A stretch of DNA of 5,935 nt from CAYWEP01 sp964608945 (lineage in GTDB: Bacteria; Patescibacteriota; Microgenomatia; Levybacterales; UBA12049). Location of the stretch: NCBI GenBank assembly GCA_964608945.1, contig CAZSQB010000060.1, forward strand, positions 1-5,935. Reading direction: 5' to 3'. Below are positions 1 to 5,156 of the stretch, in pieces (position 1 is the stretch's first letter; each line of letters opens with the position of its first letter). The notes beneath the pieces are model-generated. The model saw nothing but the letters and a program-made list of their open reading frames with translations, ran no database searches and was not told where the DNA came from. A program made the translations under genes and the position numbers.

Positions 1-259
1 CTGCGTGACCTGGGGCATCGATGTGGGCGTAATGACGCTTTTCTGTTTCGTATTCTAAATGGGTGATATTAATTGTAACGCCCCTGGCTTTTTCCTCAGG
101 AGCGTTGTCAATGTCTTCGTATTTTTTGGCTTGTGCCATTCCCTTTTTGGAAAGGACTGTGGCGATTGCAGCAGAAAGTGTAGTCTTGCCGTGATCGACG
201 TGACCAATTGTCCCAACATTAACGTGTGGTTTTGTTCGTTGAAATTTTGTATCTGCCAT
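1..259 (-). CDS. tuf: Elongation factor Tu, N-terminal 86 codons (continues beyond left edge)
   Basis: EF-Tu is the GTPase that delivers aminoacyl-tRNA to the ribosomal A site in the cytoplasm. The visible part is the start of the G domain. The protein opens with MADTKFQRTKPHVNVGTIGH, a near-universal EF-Tu N-terminus. The P-loop GHVDHGKT is at residues 19-26. The switch I segment NAPEEKARGVTIN follows, with the G2 threonine at residue 62. The G3 motif DAPGH is at 81-85, and His85 corresponds to the catalytic His84 of E. coli. One notable difference is Ala82, where most bacterial EF-Tu have Cys (DCPGH). The ATG at 259 is fixed by this N-terminus. No Shine-Dalgarno sequence sits at normal distance: the nearest, AGAGG, is 17 nt upstream and lies within a hairpin. 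The C-terminal roughly 310 residues are outside the window, so completeness cannot be judged. Identity is certain by motif. Confidence 0.97.
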   Translation of the reverse strand, partial: MADTKFQRTKPHVNVGTIGHVDHGKTTLSAAIATVLSKKGMAQAKKYEDIDNAPEEKARGVTINITHLEYETEKRHYAHIDAPGHA

Positions 260-267
260 ATATTTTT

Positions 268-299
268 AAAAAAGAACCTCTTTATTCATCGGTTCTTTT
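268..299 (-). promoter_or_regulatory. Terminator-like hairpin in the tuf leader
   Basis: The arms 270-278 (AAAAGAACC) and 291-299 (GGTTCTTTT) form a perfect 9-bp inverted repeat around a 12-nt loop. Read on the tuf strand, the stem runs into six consecutive U (273-268) and then the AT-rich stretch leading to the ATG at 259. This is the layout of an intrinsic terminator or attenuator, placed between the tuf promoter and the start codon. The only purine-rich SD candidate (AGAGG, 281-277) lies partly in the loop and partly in the stem. The stem has only three G-C pairs, so it would be weak. A second, shorter imperfect hairpin (CTCAT 328-332 with ATGAG 342-346) lies further upstream in the same leader. 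An attenuation or translational role is inferred; only the structure is seen. Confidence 0.45.
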
Positions 300-355
300 G
301 AAATCCTACGTATAAAGATAACGTTAGCTCATCAATAATCAATGAGACGATGACT

Positions 356-384
356 ATCATACAATATTTTTTTCTAGCCGTCAA
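356..384 (-). promoter_or_regulatory. tuf promoter (sigma70-type)
   Basis: On the minus strand TTGACG (384-379) is followed after exactly 17 nt by TATGAT (361-356). Each matches the consensus at five of six positions, and the spacing is ideal. Transcription would begin near 349, giving tuf a leader of about 90 nt. The spacer contains an A-tract. This shows that tuf can be transcribed on its own rather than only as the tail of a str operon. Confidence 0.75.
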
Positions 385-403
385 TACCCAAGTACAAAAA
401 CGC

Positions 404-535
404 TTATTCCTTTATTGGCGTACGTGAAGGCGCAGTGGAAAAAAGCATTGAGGTAACGTAGAGAAAACCTGCGTATCCTAAAAGGGTTACTCCTTGGAGA
501 ATAGTGGTCAGATTTACTGTTTCGCAATTCAGCAT
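404..535 (-). CDS. Possible 43-residue single-pass membrane peptide
   Basis: This ORF starts with ATG at 535 and ends with TAA at 404-406. An in-frame TGA a few codons upstream means the start cannot move far. The product begins MLNCETVNLTT. It has one long uncharged hydrophobic segment at about residues 10-33 (Ile, Leu, Val, Phe, Gly and Tyr rich) and a short polar tail with Arg and Lys ending TPIKE. That composition, with no charge for about 30 residues and polar ends, looks like a real transmembrane helix rather than random translation, and the codons are ordinary. It has no Shine-Dalgarno site. A candidate promoter (553-582) would give a leader of about 10 nt, in keeping with the near-leaderless neighbours. 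I do not recognise a family. The alternative is that the stretch between tuf and the GH18-like gene is non-coding. A longer overlapping frame (381-569) looks much less protein-like. Confidence 0.4.
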   Translation of the reverse strand: MLNCETVNLTTILQGVTLLGYAGFLYVTSMLFSTAPSRTPIKE

Positions 536-552
536 ATGGGCAGCAAAGGATC

Positions 553-582
553 AGTATACTATGGATCATAGCCTCGTTTCAA
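553..582 (-). promoter_or_regulatory. Candidate promoter for the 404-535 small ORF
   Basis: On the minus strand TTGAAA (582-577) is separated by 18 nt from TATACT (558-553). Both hexamers are good matches. The predicted start of transcription is near 546, about 10 nt before the small ORF's ATG. It could also feed tuf as a second, upstream promoter. The spacer is one base longer than ideal, and no experimental support exists. Confidence 0.45.
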
Positions 583-613
583 GTCCCCCCACGAGAAAGA
601 CCGCTACTGAGGG

Positions 614-1711
614 CTAAAAGTATGAATATGCCCAGAAGCTTGAGGAGGTGATTCCACGCGTTTCTAGAAACTCCTGCTTTTTCGCAACCGAAGTCATATC
701 TTCAAACCACACAACATGCTTTTTCTCTCCATCAGTATATGTCACTCTTGTCTCTGAGGAGACTGGATCACGCGTGGTTTTGCAATCTTGATACATGCAC
801 TTTTCAAGAAAAGATTGGTCTATTTTATCAAAACTTAACGAGCTACCATTCACGATTGCTTTTTGCGACCCATCTACCTCCCAATCATACCCAAATAACC
901 CAAAAACAATTGTTAGTTTCTCAGGCGGTACAAATTGCAAATAATCATCAGTCATCTTTTTAAAATCATATCCATAGACATTTCTTCCATCCAAGGGAAA
1001 ATTCGGTCCTGGGTTGCCGCGGGATTTATGGAAATCATATGCCATGATCATAACCTCATCGACAGATTTGGCAATTGTCTTTACCTCAAATGGCCTGACG
1101 CGATAAAACGTATCGCCATACAACAATACGGCAAATGACAAGTCATCTTTCTTTGCCTCGCTTGATAGTTGCGAAACCAAACTATTAATCTGCGTAATTG
1201 TCGATGAGAAAGGAAGCGCGGTTAATTCAAGGTCAAGAACTATACCATCAAATCCATGCTCTTTGGCCAGATCAACTGTTTGCTTAACAACCGTCTGTTG
1301 CAGCTTTTTATCCTTCAGTACTGCCAGATTGACTGTAGAATCAAGCATACGGAGAGTGAGGGACGTTTTCTTCTTCTCTCCTGCCATACGAATAAATCGC
1401 TTCAGGCTCTTATACCCCACTTCATCAGTATCAATCCCTTTTACTGTTGGCGTGATACCAAAGTAGATAAGCTCGTCATATTCTGAAAATGAAGTATTGC
1501 GAGATGACAACGACCAGTAGGGAACAAAAATTGATGTTTTTTCTTGTGTTGCCTTGGGGATGGTACGTGTCGGCGAAAGCGTTGGCTCTATTGAAGAATG
1601 CACTGGCTTTGCCAAGTCCTCTTTGACTTTATCCTTTGCTGTCTGCAAAGCGTAGGGAAGTAAGAAGAGAAGCGGTAGCAGGAGACCGATGAAAACTGCC
1701 AATTTCTTCAC
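614..1711 (-). CDS. Membrane-anchored or secreted glycoside hydrolase family 18-like protein
   Basis: The 365-residue product starts at a GTG (1711). This start is supported because the first 22 residues form a signal sequence: Lys2-Lys3, then a Leu/Phe-rich core ending near Tyr20. No convincing AxA cleavage site follows, so it may stay as a membrane anchor. A Pro/Thr/Ser-rich linker (about 36-60) leads into a TIM-barrel domain of the YaaH/SleL-like GH18 type. The strand-4 motif is DGIVLDLE (155-162), keeping Asp160 and the presumed acid Glu162, but the middle Asp of DxxDxDxE is Val158. Further family marks are MIMAYD (221-226), GLFGYDW (271-277) and a terminal FWAYSY. The only cysteines, Cys305 and Cys310, are close together and could form a disulfide, which fits an extracytoplasmic location. 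Members cut beta-1,4 N-acetylhexosamine polymers such as chitin or peptidoglycan. The substrate here is unknown, and cell-wall turnover is inferred. The stop is TAG, and no intrinsic terminator is visible after it. Confidence 0.85.
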   Translation of the reverse strand: MKKLAVFIGLLLPLLFLLPYALQTAKDKVKEDLAKPVHSSIEPTLSPTRTIPKATQEKTSIFVPYWSLSSRNTSFSEYDELIYFGITPTVKGIDTDEVGYKSLKRFIRMAGEKKKTSLTLRMLDSTVNLAVLKDKKLQQTVVKQTVDLAKEHGFDGIVLDLELTALPFSSTITQINSLVSQLSSEAKKDDLSFAVLLYGDTFYRVRPFEVKTIAKSVDEVMIMAYDFHKSRGNPGPNFPLDGRNVYGYDFKKMTDDYLQFVPPEKLTIVFGLFGYDWEVDGSQKAIVNGSSLSFDKIDQSFLEKCMYQDCKTTRDPVSSETRVTYTDGEKKHVVWFEDMTSVAKKQEFLETRGITSSSFWAYSYF

Positions 1712-1721
1712 GCGTCGTACT

Positions 1722-1727
1722 ATTATA
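1722..1727 (-). promoter_or_regulatory. -10 element for the GH18-like gene
   Basis: A perfect TATAAT lies on the minus strand at 1727-1722, 10 nt before the GTG start at 1711. Transcription starting about 7 nt downstream would leave only a 4-5 nt leader with no room for a Shine-Dalgarno site, so the mRNA would be effectively leaderless. No convincing -35 hexamer is present at 16-18 nt (the sequence there is ATCACC). Confidence 0.5.
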
Positions 1728-1759
1728 CACCAGAAACGCCATACGGTGATTCAGCCCCG

Positions 1760-1788
1760 TTGATATAAACAGAGTTGGATGGTATAAT
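1760..1788 (+). promoter_or_regulatory. Promoter of the alpha/beta-hydrolase gene; predicts a leaderless mRNA
   Basis: TTGATA (1760-1765), a 17-nt spacer and a perfect TATAAT (1783-1788) form a near-consensus sigma70 promoter. The spacer ends in TGG, so it also has an extended -10 (TGn). Only 6 nt separate the -10 from the GTG at 1795, which places the expected transcription start on or next to the first base of the start codon. It lies in the 83-bp divergent region shared with the GH18-like gene. Confidence 0.75.
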
Positions 1789-1794
1789 ACGAGT

Positions 1795-2814
1795 GTGGCT
1801 GAGACAGGTATAGGTGAACAATTACCAACCCACAGAAGTTTTGATGAACAGTTCCATCCGATTGTTCACAATCGGCCTGAAGGAAGCTTTGCTTCTTATC
1901 GCACCACACCTGAAAATCCCCTTGGAAATACTATCGTATATGCTTTTGGCTGGACAGCAAAAGCAAATGAACACACAAAGCATTTTTTTAAAGCATTTTT
2001 CGACAGACATAGAGACGTCCTCTCAGCCCAGCCGCCAACGTACCCACCAGGTGAGACTCCGCCTGACAGCATATATAACGCCTTTGCTCTTCGTAATGCA
2101 GACGCAACCGTACAGGCAATCGAGGAAGCGGGATTAGAAAAGGTTGACCTAGTTGGCGATTCAGAAGGATCATCAGTCATTCTAACCGTTGCTAATCGAC
2201 TCAAAGAGAAGGGCGATGTGAAAGTAGGCAATATCGTTCTTGTCAGCCCTGCTGGATTTGGAAGTCCAACGTTTCCAGAACTTGCGAAAGGAATAGCAAA
2301 AATGCTTGGCCAAGAAGCTGTTCGGTTTGTTCGCCTCCCTCGTTCTCGACGGAATATTATCCGCATGCTAAATCCCAAACCATTTTTCGAGCAGGATCCT
2401 CGTCAGCTTATTAAAGAAGGACAGGATGTTTCAAACGCTCAAATGGTAAAGCTTATGCAGGGGATAGGAGATTATGCAGATTCAATCACTGTCTTACATT
2501 CAAATGATGACCCAGTGGTCGGTATAGATGCGATAAATACTGATGTGCAATATATCCTGCAGGAAAAACGGAGAGCATTTGAAGCAAGTCTTAGAGAAGA
2601 AGTAAAAGCTGGAACGGTTACCCCTGATGAAGCCGATAGAAAAAGAGAAGCAAACCGCAAGGAAGAAGAACATAATCCTCTTATCGCATCAGCGAATAAA
2701 GCAGGACATATCTATTTTGAATACGGACAAGAAGTAAATATCCCAATTGTTTGCGAAATTCTCAATTGGCAAGACTCAAGAAATATGTCAAACCAAGACA
2801 AAGATGTGGCTTAA
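1795..2814 (+). CDS. Alpha/beta-hydrolase fold protein
   Basis: This 339-residue protein has no signal peptide, so it is likely cytoplasmic. It shows the alpha/beta-hydrolase landmarks in order. The nucleophile elbow GDSEG is at 121-125 (Ser123), after a hydrophobic strand (VDLV) and before a helix. The next strand reads NIVLVSPAG (146-154). The acid strand ITVLHSNDDPVVG (231-243) offers Asp238 or Asp239. The candidate histidine is His305 in AGHIYF. Between acid and histidine sits a highly charged, probably helical insertion (about 255-293, rich in Lys, Arg and Glu) that is not part of the core fold. Substrate is unknown: esterase, lipase-like or peptidase activity are all possible. The GTG at 1795 is chosen because a near-consensus promoter ends 6 nt before it and no SD precedes any nearby start. 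It is the only clear gene on the plus strand, and its TAA abuts the fusA stop codon. Confidence 0.85.
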   Translation: MAETGIGEQLPTHRSFDEQFHPIVHNRPEGSFASYRTTPENPLGNTIVYAFGWTAKANEHTKHFFKAFFDRHRDVLSAQPPTYPPGETPPDSIYNAFALRNADATVQAIEEAGLEKVDLVGDSEGSSVILTVANRLKEKGDVKVGNIVLVSPAGFGSPTFPELAKGIAKMLGQEAVRFVRLPRSRRNIIRMLNPKPFFEQDPRQLIKEGQDVSNAQMVKLMQGIGDYADSITVLHSNDDPVVGIDAINTDVQYILQEKRRAFEASLREEVKAGTVTPDEADRKREANRKEEEHNPLIASANKAGHIYFEYGQEVNIPIVCEILNWQDSRNMSNQDKDVA

Positions 2815-4932
2815 TTATGTCTGGGCGGAGACGCGGCCGGTGAAGGTGGATTTGGCGAGCATTCCCTCAACAATATTTCGTGGCACATTATCATAATGAG
2901 ACGGTTCCATGTAGTAACTTGCGCGTCCTTGCGACATGGAGCGAATTTGCGTTGCGTAGCCTGAAAGCTCAGCGAGAGGCACCTGTGCTAAAATAATAGT
3001 CGCATTTCCCCGCTCTTCTGTGCCTAAAATTTGCGCCCGTTTGGCTGATAGATCACCAATAATGTCTCCCATAAATTCAGACGGCGTTGTAACCTCGACT
3101 TTCATGATCGGTTCCAAAAGTCCCATTTGTGTTTTTCTTGCCGCAGCTTGTAACGCCTGAGACGCTGCGATCTTAAAAGCGACCTCTGATGAGTCTACAT
3201 CATGGTATGACCCGTCATAACAGATAACCTTCACATCAATAATCGGGTAACCCAAAAGCACACCATTTTCCAATGTTTCCCACACGCCTTTCTCAACTGC
3301 GCGGACAAATTCTGCAGGAATTGCACCACCTTTGATTGCATTGACAAATTCATTGCCTTCACCTCGGGGCTTTGGCTCAACTCTGAGCATGCAGTGTCCG
3401 TATTGACCGCGTCCTCCTGATTGGCGGATATATTTTCCTTCGCCCTCAACTTCCGCTTCAAAGGTTTCCTTATATGCAACCTGTGGCGCGCCGACATTGG
3501 AAAGCACATTAAATTCTCGCTTCATCCGATCAACCATAACCTCAAGTTGTAACTCACCGATACCTGAGATGATCGTCTGTCCTGTCTCGTGATTGCTCTT
3601 TACCCGAAATGTCGGGTCTTCTTCCATGAGGCGTTTTAAGGCATAGCCTAATCTTTCCTGGTCAGATTTCGTCTTTGGCTCAATAGCCAAGGAAATAACT
3701 GGCTCTGGGAAGGAAATTTTCTCCAAAACAATTGGTTTTTCCTCATCACAAAGCGTGTCGCCAGTGACTGTCTCTTTTAATCCTACAATTGCGACAATTT
3801 CTCCAGCATACGCTTCTTTAATTTCTTCTCTGTTATTTGCATGCATCAGAAGGATGCGGCCTACCCGCTCCTTGACATTTTTGCTGCTGTTAAAAATGTA
3901 TGAGCCAGCGTTAATTTGCCCAGAATAAACGCGGAAATAGGTAAGCTTGCCGACATGCGGATCATTTTGTATCTTAAATGCCAAGCCTGAGAATGCCTCC
4001 TCTGGGACGAGTTTTCGTACTTCTTCATCATTTGTTTCTGGATTGATACCTTTTACTTCATGCAAATCAACAGGGGAGGGAAGATAATCAACGACTGCAT
4101 CCAACAAGGGCTGAACGCCTTTGTTGCGAAGAGAAGTACCAGCATAAATTGGAACCAATTTATACGCAATAACCGCAGCCCGAAGCGCTTTTTTAAGATC
4201 CTCAACAGGAATCTCCTCACCACCTAAATATTTCTCAAGCAACACATCATCTGTCTCGGCAATTTTCTCGACCAACTTGTGTCGATACTCCTCAACCTGA
4301 TCTTTCATCTCTGCTGGAACCTCATCCTTGACCTCAAATTTTGCACCCAACTCATCTGATCCCCAAACAATCGACTGACGCGTCAGTAAATCAACATTCC
4401 CCGTGTATGTGTGCTCACTCCCAATTGGCAACACCATAATCGCAGGATTAGCACCAAGCCTATCTTCAATACTCTTAACTGTCGCCAAAAAATCAGCACC
4501 CAACTTATCCATCTTATTGACAAAGCAAATACGCGGAACCTTGTACTTATCTGCCTGTCGCCAGACTGTCTCAGACTGTGACTGCACGCCTTCTTCTGCG
4601 TCCAAAACTGTAATACCGCCGTCAAGAACTCGAAGCGAGCGCTCTACTTCCGCAGTAAAGTCAACGTGGCCTGGCGTATCGATAATATTGATGCGATAAT
4701 CTTTCCAAAAAGTAGTAGTTGCGGCGGATACAATGGTAATGCCACGCTCTTTTTCCTGCTCCATCCAGTCCATCTGGGTCGTTCCCGCATCAATATCGCC
4801 GATTTTGTAGGTTTTTCCTGTATAATACAGTATACGCTCGGTTGTGGTGGTTTTTCCCGCGTCAATATGCGCAATAATACCGATATTGCGGATCTTATCA
4901 AGTGGAACTTGTCGTGATTTGTCGTCTGCCAT
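2815..4932 (-). CDS. fusA: Elongation factor G
   Basis: EF-G is the ribosomal translocase GTPase, also acting with the recycling factor. The 705-residue length matches the family (704 in E. coli), with all five domains present. Numbered from the ATG at 4932, the P-loop AHIDAGKTTTT is at 21-31, RGITI at 63-67, DTPGH at 85-89, NKMDKLGADF at 139-148, and the GTSLRNKGVQ G5 region at about 265-274. The second half carries EDPTFRV (domain III), SGIGELQLEV (456-465), the domain IV loops GGRGQYGH and HDVDSSEVAF (His577 onwards), and the domain V/C-terminal stretch ending near SAQT. The start is ATG 4932 because MADDKSRQVPLDKIRNIGII is the usual N-terminus and GAGG sits 9 nt upstream; a TTG at 4947 in frame overlaps that SD. 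It is a canonical EF-G rather than a divergent paralogue. rpsL and rpsG are not upstream. Its TAA directly abuts the converging hydrolase gene, leaving no room for a terminator between them. Confidence 0.98.
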   Translation of the reverse strand: MADDKSRQVPLDKIRNIGIIAHIDAGKTTTTERILYYTGKTYKIGDIDAGTTQMDWMEQEKERGITIVSAATTTFWKDYRINIIDTPGHVDFTAEVERSLRVLDGGITVLDAEEGVQSQSETVWRQADKYKVPRICFVNKMDKLGADFLATVKSIEDRLGANPAIMVLPIGSEHTYTGNVDLLTRQSIVWGSDELGAKFEVKDEVPAEMKDQVEEYRHKLVEKIAETDDVLLEKYLGGEEIPVEDLKKALRAAVIAYKLVPIYAGTSLRNKGVQPLLDAVVDYLPSPVDLHEVKGINPETNDEEVRKLVPEEAFSGLAFKIQNDPHVGKLTYFRVYSGQINAGSYIFNSSKNVKERVGRILLMHANNREEIKEAYAGEIVAIVGLKETVTGDTLCDEEKPIVLEKISFPEPVISLAIEPKTKSDQERLGYALKRLMEEDPTFRVKSNHETGQTIISGIGELQLEVMVDRMKREFNVLSNVGAPQVAYKETFEAEVEGEGKYIRQSGGRGQYGHCMLRVEPKPRGEGNEFVNAIKGGAIPAEFVRAVEKGVWETLENGVLLGYPIIDVKVICYDGSYHDVDSSEVAFKIAASQALQAAARKTQMGLLEPIMKVEVTTPSEFMGDIIGDLSAKRAQILGTEERGNATIILAQVPLAELSGYATQIRSMSQGRASYYMEPSHYDNVPRNIVEGMLAKSTFTGRVSAQT

Positions 4933-4941
4933 AATAAAAAA

Positions 4942-4945
4942 CCTC
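4942..4945 (-). promoter_or_regulatory. Shine-Dalgarno site deciding the fusA start
   Basis: GAGG on the minus strand lies 9 nt before the ATG at 4932. It favours that ATG over the in-frame TTG at 4947, which overlaps the site. It is the only properly spaced SD seen in the window. Confidence 0.65.
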
Positions 4946-4958
4946 AAAATTCAAAAGT

Positions 4959-5078
4959 CAAATCTCAAAACTGCAACTAAAATCTAAAAACTTTTTAAGA
5001 TTTCAAATTTTACGGTGCCCTTCAGTCCTGAGGACTTCAGGATCGAAGGATAAATTTGAGATTTGCGATTTAAGATTT
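4959..5078. repeat. AT-rich intergenic repeat element with a central REP-like palindrome
   Basis: The centre (5018-5049) folds on either strand: CCTTC (5019-5023) pairs with GAAGG (5045-5049), and TCCTGA (5026-5031) pairs with TCAGGA (5037-5042), with a 5-nt loop. A competing hairpin, AGTCC (5024-5028) with GGACT (5032-5036), overlaps it. The flanks are degenerate copies of GATTT/AAATC units. CAAATCTCAAA (4959-4969) has a perfect 11-bp inverted copy at 5055-5065, and TTTAAGATTT occurs directly at 4994-5003 and 5069-5078. No T-tract follows the palindrome on either strand, so it is not a standard terminator. The shape (GC-rich palindrome in AT-rich inverted flanks) resembles REP or MITE-like intergenic elements; no protein is encoded. 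It lies between the fusA promoter and its SD, so it should be transcribed in the fusA leader. Confidence 0.6.
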
Positions 5079-5092
5079 GAGATGTAGAGGAA

Positions 5093-5121
5093 AGTATAGC
5101 ACATTTCCCGCACGCTTTCTA
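5093..5121 (-). promoter_or_regulatory. fusA promoter (extended -10)
   Basis: On the minus strand TGC-TATACT forms an extended -10 (TATACT at 5098-5093). A weaker -35, TAGAAA (5121-5116), lies 17 nt upstream and matches at four of six positions. Predicted initiation is near 5086, giving a leader of about 155 nt that contains the palindromic element. An imperfect inverted repeat just upstream (CTACT 5119-5123 with AGTAG 5151-5155, plus ATAAT 5125-5129 with ATTAT 5143-5147) could mark the end of the preceding gene, but it has no T-tract. Confidence 0.6.
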
Positions 5122-5156
5122 CTCATAATAAGAGGGTTGTAAATTATTTAAGTAGG

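Noticed and set aside
59..301. Plus-strand ORF opposite the start of tuf
   Set aside because: It is the complement of the well-supported EF-Tu coding sequence and its Cys- and Phe-rich translation has no sense as a protein.
381..569. 62-codon ORF on the minus strand upstream of tuf
   Set aside because: Its product is a patchy mix of Cys, Arg and Phe without a coherent domain, and the candidate promoter -10 at 553-558 lies inside it. The overlapping 404-535 frame gives a much more protein-like translation.
570..596. tRNA T-arm-like string (TTTCAAGTCCCCCC)
   Set aside because: The bases flanking the would-be loop do not pair, and no anticodon arm, acceptor stem or CCA end can be drawn. No tmRNA, RNase P or SRP RNA motifs were found nearby. 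CTCGT/ACGAG forms only a 5-bp hairpin without a T-tract.
2800..2830. Bidirectional terminator between the hydrolase gene and fusA
   Set aside because: The stop codons abut and no stem-loop with a T-tract is visible around the junction.
4933..4947. Upstream TTG start for fusA, adding five residues
   Set aside because: The TTG overlaps the GAGG ribosome binding site, the extra residues are not typical of EF-G, and the ATG at 4932 has a well-placed SD.
5018..5060. Palindrome upstream of fusA as an intrinsic terminator
   Set aside because: Neither strand has a T-run after the stem, and the likely fusA promoter lies upstream of it, so termination there would silence fusA.
4959..5083. CRISPR array
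   Set aside because: The repeated units are short, degenerate and irregularly spaced, with no unique spacers and no cas genes.
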